This document shows positions 5,846 through 6,752 of a stretch of DNA of 6,752 bases, in pieces. Source of the DNA: Lachnospiraceae bacterium (GTDB lineage: Bacteria; Bacillota_A; Clostridia; Lachnospirales; Lachnospiraceae); assembly GCA_017561985.1 (NCBI GenBank), contig JAFZAZ010000025.1:1-6752 (forward strand), written 5' to 3'. The number at the start of each line of letters is the position of its first letter. Position 1 is the stretch's first letter. A model generated the notes under the pieces. It was not told the origin of the DNA. It did not search any database and saw nothing but the letters and a program-made list of their open reading frames with translations. A program made the position numbers and the translations under genes.

Positions 5846-6752
5846 CTTCGTATAGTGCCCCAGCACATAGACGCCCTTGTATCCGATCTTCCGGTAGAAA
5901 TCGTTGTTGCCTCCGGTGATGATCTCCGCTCCGAGCGGCCGTAAGACCTTCTCGAGGTGCGCAAGCGCAGCCGCCGCGAGTCCCTTGTGCTGATGCTCGG
6001 GAACCGTGCAGAGAGGCTCCATGTAGGCAAGTTTATTTTCCGGCACCCACCACATTCCGGAGAAGCAGACGTAGTTGTCGTTCTCATCCGCAATTACGGT
6101 GGTATAGTCGTAAGTTGCATGCGGTGCGGGCGCGATCGTTGCCCCAAGCACGTTCTGATAGAGCTCATGCGCACTGATCCCGCCGTTCTTCACCGGCGTC
6201 TCCCAGTCCTTGAACTCGCCGTGCTCCGCCTTGTTGAAGCCGTCCCACAGGCATTTGGCGACCTTGAGAGGATCATTTTCCTTCGGGTTTGTAAAATGAT
6301 ACCCCTCCGGTAGCGGATAATCAAGCGTTCCTGTGCGAAAATCGAAATACAGATCCGAACTTTCATACACGAGCTGATACCCGCGTTTCTTCGCAGCCTC
6401 GATCAGCGCCGTCTGGCGGCTTCCAAGCACGAACTCCGTCGGATCCTCGAACTTCGGATACGCTGTGTCCGCGTACTCGATCATCTCGTCCGCAAGCGCC
6501 TCGTAGCCGGGCCTCAGCACGAAATAGAGCTCGTCCGCCGACGTCTCGTAGAAGACAAATGCAACCGGCACATCCCCGTCCATCCAGAACCGGTCCAGAC
6601 GGTCGTAATCGCGGTCGTGCCACGGCGACGTGATCGCATACTCGAAAAACGGTGCCGCAGGTCCGTTGCTCTCTTCGTGATCATAAACCTGCGTCATCAA
6701 CTTCCACACCAGGTCGATGTCGGTCAATATCTGAAATTGTTTTGTCGTGATC
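5843..6752 (-). CDS. GNAT-family acetyltransferase with long N-terminal half, N-terminus cut by window edge
   Basis: The frame is open from the window edge to the TGA at 5843 and shows 302 residues. The C-terminal GNAT domain carries the acetyl-CoA loop QHKGLA (visible residues 254-259) after the strand YMEPLCTVP, then an alternating helix and the NDFYRKIGYKGV motif B (282-293). The N-terminal half (about 1-150) contains FVLRPGYEALADEM and may be a second, degenerate GNAT-like fold, as in other proteins of about 300 residues in this superfamily; this is an inference. A TTG at 6727 could be called as a start but has no ribosome-binding site and coding continues smoothly before it. The last visible base gives a G in the third position of a codon, so the true ATG may lie just two bases outside the window. 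The substrate is unknown. Confidence 0.85.
   Translation of the reverse strand, partial: ITTKQFQILTDIDLVWKLMTQVYDHEESNGPAAPFFEYAITSPWHDRDYDRLDRFWMDGDVPVAFVFYETSADELYFVLRPGYEALADEMIEYADTAYPKFEDPTEFVLGSRQTALIEAAKKRGYQLVYESSDLYFDFRTGTLDYPLPEGYHFTNPKENDPLKVAKCLWDGFNKAEHGEFKDWETPVKNGGISAHELYQNVLGATIAPAPHATYDYTTVIADENDNYVCFSGMWWVPENKLAYMEPLCTVPEHQHKGLAAAALAHLEKVLRPLGAEIITGGNNDFYRKIGYKGVYVLGHYTK

Noticed and set aside
6725..6727. TTG start for the first GNAT gene
   Set aside because: There is no ribosome-binding site before it and the frame continues with plausible coding sequence to the window edge.
1..6752. Integron-like cassette array
   Set aside because: The gene types fit cassette cargo, but the gaps of 8-61 bases hold no repeated attC-like sites and there is no integrase; the one repeat pair brackets a single gene only.

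Overview
The window is a compact, one-directional run of nine genes, all on the minus strand, so it reads from the right-hand end to the left. Both end genes are cut by the window: the first loses its extreme N-terminus at base 6752 and the last its C-terminus at base 1. Gaps between genes are only 8 to 61 bases and almost every start has an AGGAG-like ribosome-binding site. No convincing promoter is visible, so one long transcript entering from outside the window is likely. Strong Shine-Dalgarno sites, moderately high GC and the protein families point to a Bacillota (Firmicutes) bacterium, probably a clostridial or Lachnospiraceae-type organism. This assignment is an inference from family resemblance.

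In order of transcription the genes are: a GNAT-family acetyltransferase with a long N-terminal half (5843-6752); a class I SAM-dependent methyltransferase (5007-5792); a DinB-like domain fused to a cysteine-rich DUF3795-type domain (3908-4972); a small NPPY-type methyltransferase resembling rRNA methylases (3232-3846); a DNA-deoxyinosine/uracil glycosylase of family 6 type fused to a Nudix hydrolase (2251-3222); a phosphinothricin-acetyltransferase-like GNAT (1610-2203); a second small GNAT (1132-1599); a MutT/MutX-like Nudix hydrolase (674-1123); and a HAD-superfamily hydrolase (1-646, partial).

The common theme is small stand-alone enzymes of nucleotide sanitation, DNA-base repair, and acetyl or methyl transfer: two Nudix domains, one base-excision glycosylase, three acetyltransferases, two methyltransferases and one phosphatase-like protein. 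It looks like a housecleaning/detoxification operon or an accessory island built of interchangeable small genes. No CRISPR array, phage gene, transposase, integrase or RNA gene is visible.

The most interesting details are: (1) the glycosylase-Nudix fusion keeps a perfect internal Shine-Dalgarno and ATG exactly at the Nudix domain start, with a TAA in the neighbouring frame overlapping that site, so it looks like a young fusion or a dual-start gene; (2) a 26-base direct repeat (24/26 identical) brackets the methyltransferase gene, supplies that gene's stop codon in one copy and forms a terminator-like hairpin in the other; (3) the DinB-DUF3795 fusion with 14 clustered cysteines and lower local GC.
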